Origin: an uncultured Flavobacteriales bacterium
Lineage (GTDB): Bacteria > Bacteroidota > Bacteroidia > CAIKAF01
Direction: 5' to 3'
DNA: 60,700 nucleotides
Assembly (NCBI GenBank): GCA_903837495.1
Contig: CAILUT010000042.1
Coordinates: 1 to 60,700 of the forward strand
The notes beneath the pieces are model-generated. The model worked only from the letters and a program-made list of their open reading frames with translations. It did no database searches and was not told the DNA's origin. Position 1 is the first letter of the stretch; every line of letters begins with the position of its first letter. A program made the translations under genes and the position numbers. Below are positions 58,110-60,700 of the stretch, in pieces.

Positions 58110-60700
58110 ATGAACAAAGTTAAGCCGTCTCTTAGGGTTGAAGGAGCAAGAGAGCACAATCTGAAAAACATTGATGTTGAATTTCCACGAAATTCCTTGG
58201 TTGTTATTACCGGCCTATCGGGTTCAGGAAAATCATCGCTTGCCTTCGATACCATTTATGCCGAAGGGCAACGCCGTTACCTAGAGAGTTTTTCCTCTTA
58301 TGTACGGCAATTTTTAGGGAATTTAGAACGCCCAGACGTTGATCGAATCACAGGGTTAAGCCCTGTGGTGGCTATTGAACAGAAAACCACCAACAAAAAC
58401 CCCAGGTCCACCGTCGGTACCATTACCGAGATTTACGACTTCCTGCGTGTCCTCTATGCCCGTGCTGCTACAGCCTTATCGCCAGTAACAGGCGAACCTA
58501 TGGTTCGCTACAGCCAAAAGCAAATGCAAGAGGCTATTCTTGACCGGTTTCAAGGCAGCACAATTCAATTGCTTGCTCCTTTGGTGAAAGGAAGAAAAGG
58601 ACATTACCGAGAGCTTTTTGAACGGTGTGCCAAATTGGGATTTCTAAAAGTGCGGATAGATGGTCAATTTCGAGAAATTACCCTGGGACTTAAATTAGAC
58701 CGTTACAAAGTCCACGACATTGAAATTTCGGTCGATACCCTAGAGGTTGACCCCCTTAAACCAAAACGATTGGAACGGTCGCTCGAAACCGCCTTGAAAC
58801 TCGGAAAAGGCAGCGTTCTTGTTCTTGAAAAAAACCAGGAAACCCCCATTTTTTTATCCAAAAATTTGATGTGCCCCACATCTGGGATTTCCTTCGATGA
58901 GCCTGCCCCCAATTTATTTTCCTTTAACAGCCCCTATGGAGCCTGCCCAAAATGCAACGGCATTGGACAGGTGAACGTGGTAGCGGAAGATAAGATTTTT
59001 CCAAACCCCTTGCTTTCTATAAAAAAGGGAGGCATCGCCCCCCTTGGAACACAAAAAAACGGCTGGATGTTTAAGCAACTTGAACAGGCGGGTTGGGCCT
59101 TGGGATTTACCATGGATACGCCCATTCAAGAACTGGCTCCAGAAATTATTTCCACCCTGTTAAATGGGCATCCAGAACTCCTTAAATTCAAAAGTCCCAT
59201 TTCTGGAATTAGCGGCAGTTTCCGATTTGATGGCATAGCTCCATTTATTGTCGAACAGGCCGATAACGAGCACAGCAGCCGCCTGAATCGCTGGGCGAAG
59301 GGATTCATGGAATACCAAAATTGCCCCACTTGCCTTGGCAGCCGACTTAAGCCCGAGGTGCATCATTTTATCTTAAACAAAGCCTCAATTGTAGATTTAG
59401 GACAAAAAAGCATCTTGGAATTGCAATCCTTCATGGAAGAGCTGCCTGCCACCCTAAACCCAAAACAAACGGCCGTCGCTTCAGAAGTTTTAAAAGAATT
59501 AAAACACCGAATCTCCTTTTTGCTGGAAGTAGGCCTGGGGTATTTAACCCTAAATCGCAGCGCAAAAAGTTTGTCGGGCGGAGAAGCCCAACGCATTCGA
59601 TTGGCGACTCAAATTGGGTCAAAACTTGTTGGAGTGCTGTATATTCTAGATGAGCCCTCAATAGGGTTGCACCAACGAGACAACCACCGGCTAATTCAAG
59701 CCCTAAAAATCCTGCGCGATGCAGGTAATTCAATTTTGGTGGTTGAGCACGATAAAGACATCATGCTTGAATCTGATTTCATTTTAGATATGGGCCCTGG
59801 AGCTGGGATTCACGGAGGCACCGTTGTGGCCTCTGGAAGTCCAGACCAACTCATCGCTTTGAATTCCATCACCGCACAATACCTTTCTGGGAAACTGAGC
59901 CTTCAAGTCCCTTCCGTTCGGCGCCCAGGAAATGGAAAAGAGATTGAAATCAAAGGAGCCTCTGGCCACAATCTAAAATCGGTTAATACCCACATTCCTT
60001 TGGGGTGTTTTGTGTGCGTTACAGGTGTCTCTGGCAGCGGAAAATCCTCGCTCATCAATGAAACCCTATACCCCGTTCTGGCCAATGCCCTAAACCGAGC
60101 CGAATTAACCCACCTTCCTTTTCTTTCAATCAAAGGAATTAGTAACCTCGATAAGGTTATTCGTGTCGATCAATCTCCGATTGGCAGAACCCCACGCAGC
60201 AACCCCGCTACCTATACCGGGGTCTTCAACGACATCCGGCAGCTGTTCACCCTGCTTCCTGAATCAAAAATCCGCGGATACGCTCCCGGCCGTTTTTCCT
60301 TTAATGTTAAAGGAGGACGCTGCGAAACCTGTCGCGGTGGTGGCGTTGAAGTTATTGAAATGAATTTTTTGCCCGATGTAGAAGTAATGTGCCCCACTTG
60401 CCATGGAAAACGATACAACTCTGAAACCTTAGAAGTCAGGTATAAAGGCGCTTCTATTTCAGATGTCTTAGATATGACCTTAGAAAAGGCCGTCGTTTTT
60501 TTTGAACACATTCCTGCCATCTTTAAAAAAATATCGGTCTTAAACGAAATCGGTCTCGGCTATTTAACCTTAGGACAACGCTCTACTACCTTGTCTGGAG
60601 GCGAAGCCCAACGCGTAAAACTGGCGACCGAATTGCAGCGCCCCGGAACGGGAAACACCCTATACATCCTTGATGAACCTACCACCGGATTGCACTTTGA
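58110..60700 (+). CDS. uvrA: Excinuclease ABC subunit A, 3' end beyond window
   Basis: 863 complete codons from the ATG at 58110, with no stop before the window ends; about 80 residues are missing compared with usual UvrA. First ABC half: [34 protein letters not shown], then [18 protein letters not shown] and [14 protein letters not shown]. Second half: [19 protein letters not shown], and [15 protein letters not shown] near the end. The zinc site before [14 protein letters not shown] reads CPTS in place of CxxC, which I recall as usual in this phylum; the C-terminal zinc finger ([17 protein letters not shown]) is intact. Damage sensor of nucleotide excision repair with uvrB. Confidence 0.97.
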   Translation, partial: MNKVKPSLRVEGAREHNLKNIDVEFPRNSLVVITGLSGSGKSSLAFDTIYAEGQRRYLESFSSYVRQFLGNLERPDVDRITGLSPVVAIEQKTTNKNPRSTVGTITEIYDFLRVLYARAATALSPVTGEPMVRYSQKQMQEAILDRFQGSTIQLLAPLVKGRKGHYRELFERCAKLGFLKVRIDGQFREITLGLKLDRYKVHDIEISVDTLEVDPLKPKRLERSLETALKLGKGSVLVLEKNQETPIFLSKNLMCPTSGISFDEPAPNLFSFNSPYGACPKCNGIGQVNVVAEDKIFPNPLLSIKKGGIAPLGTQKNGWMFKQLEQAGWALGFTMDTPIQELAPEIISTLLNGHPELLKFKSPISGISGSFRFDGIAPFIVEQADNEHSSRLNRWAKGFMEYQNCPTCLGSRLKPEVHHFILNKASIVDLGQKSILELQSFMEELPATLNPKQTAVASEVLKELKHRISFLLEVGLGYLTLNRSAKSLSGGEAQRIRLATQIGSKLVGVLYILDEPSIGLHQRDNHRLIQALKILRDAGNSILVVEHDKDIMLESDFILDMGPGAGIHGGTVVASGSPDQLIALNSITAQYLSGKLSLQVPSVRRPGNGKEIEIKGASGHNLKSVNTHIPLGCFVCVTGVSGSGKSSLINETLYPVLANALNRAELTHLPFLSIKGISNLDKVIRVDQSPIGRTPRSNPATYTGVFNDIRQLFTLLPESKIRGYAPGRFSFNVKGGRCETCRGGGVEVIEMNFLPDVEVMCPTCHGKRYNSETLEVRYKGASISDVLDMTLEKAVVFFEHIPAIFKKISVLNEIGLGYLTLGQRSTTLSGGEAQRVKLATELQRPGTGNTLYILDEPTTGLHF

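Noticed and set aside
58860-58960. Broken first zinc finger in UvrA (CPTS instead of CxxC)
   Set aside because: I recall the same variant as common in Bacteroidota UvrA, and the rest of the protein is intact.
1-60700. Insertion sequences, phage genes, toxin-antitoxin pairs or restriction systems
   Set aside because: No transposase, integrase, phage structural, antitoxin or restriction gene was found on either strand; the only accessory-looking gene is the DUF4143 ATPase.

Overview
The window reads as a chromosomal segment of a member of the Bacteroidota, probably a free-living, polysaccharide-coated one near the Flavobacteriales/Sphingobacteriales. The evidence is the repeated TAnnTTTG (-7) promoter box, the general lack of Shine-Dalgarno sequences, two TonB-dependent receptors, a candidate T9SS substrate, Bacteroidota-specific families (DUF4159, DUF4476, DUF4835/PorD-like, DUF5606), an alpha-oxoamine synthase of the sulfonolipid/sphingolipid type, and the order bamD-rpoZ-coaBC-DUF4835-recN. 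I cannot name a genus.

Layout. 1-6.7 kb: phospholipid genes (tail of an unseen gene, cdsA, psd), then hutH, hisS, a rhomboid protease and two unrecognised envelope proteins on the minus strand. 6.7-8.2 kb: an AT-rich accessory patch with an AAA/DUF4143 ATPase behind two tandem palindromes. 8.3-15.8 kb: DUF4159 protein, methyltransferase, glycosyltransferase, CoA-binding protein, tRNA-Cys, a PKD/glycine-rich secreted protein, a TonB receptor, thioredoxin. 16-32.8 kb: mostly housekeeping (uvrB, alpha-oxoamine synthase, bamD, rpoZ, coaBC, recN, fabI, clpC, gyrA). 32.8-45.2 kb: TPR protein, DUF5606, receiver protein, second TonB receptor, yidC, and secreted or lipoproteins. 45.5-49.8 kb: tRNA-Asp, DUF4476 protein, gamma-carbonic anhydrase, lpdA. 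49.8-58.1 kb: a surface polysaccharide cluster (asnB, glycosyltransferase, Wza-like, Wzc-like, rfbC, WecA-like) followed by uvrA, cut by the window end.

The most striking unexplained signal is a family of about 145-bp palindromic elements in seven intergenic places (about 5.2, 6.9, 11.5, 13.2, 35.7, 45.4 and 48.2 kb). The central loop (CTCCCAAGGTCGC) and the flanks are conserved, while the long stem has a different sequence in each copy but still pairs with itself. That pattern indicates selection on structure. One copy (13.2 kb) looks like a second subfamily. I do not recognise it as a known IS, attC, CRISPR or RNA family, but I could not search.

Other signals worth attention: low-complexity tracts in both halves of the polysaccharide export machine (a Gly-Met insert in the Wza-like protein and a 15-tyrosine Gly-Tyr tail on the Wzc-like kinase); two places where divergent promoters face each other and overlap; several genes whose -7 box ends 3-5 nt before the ATG, which predicts leaderless mRNAs; and a GGAAT-N2-ATTCC palindrome shared by the ATPase and a glycosyltransferase promoter.
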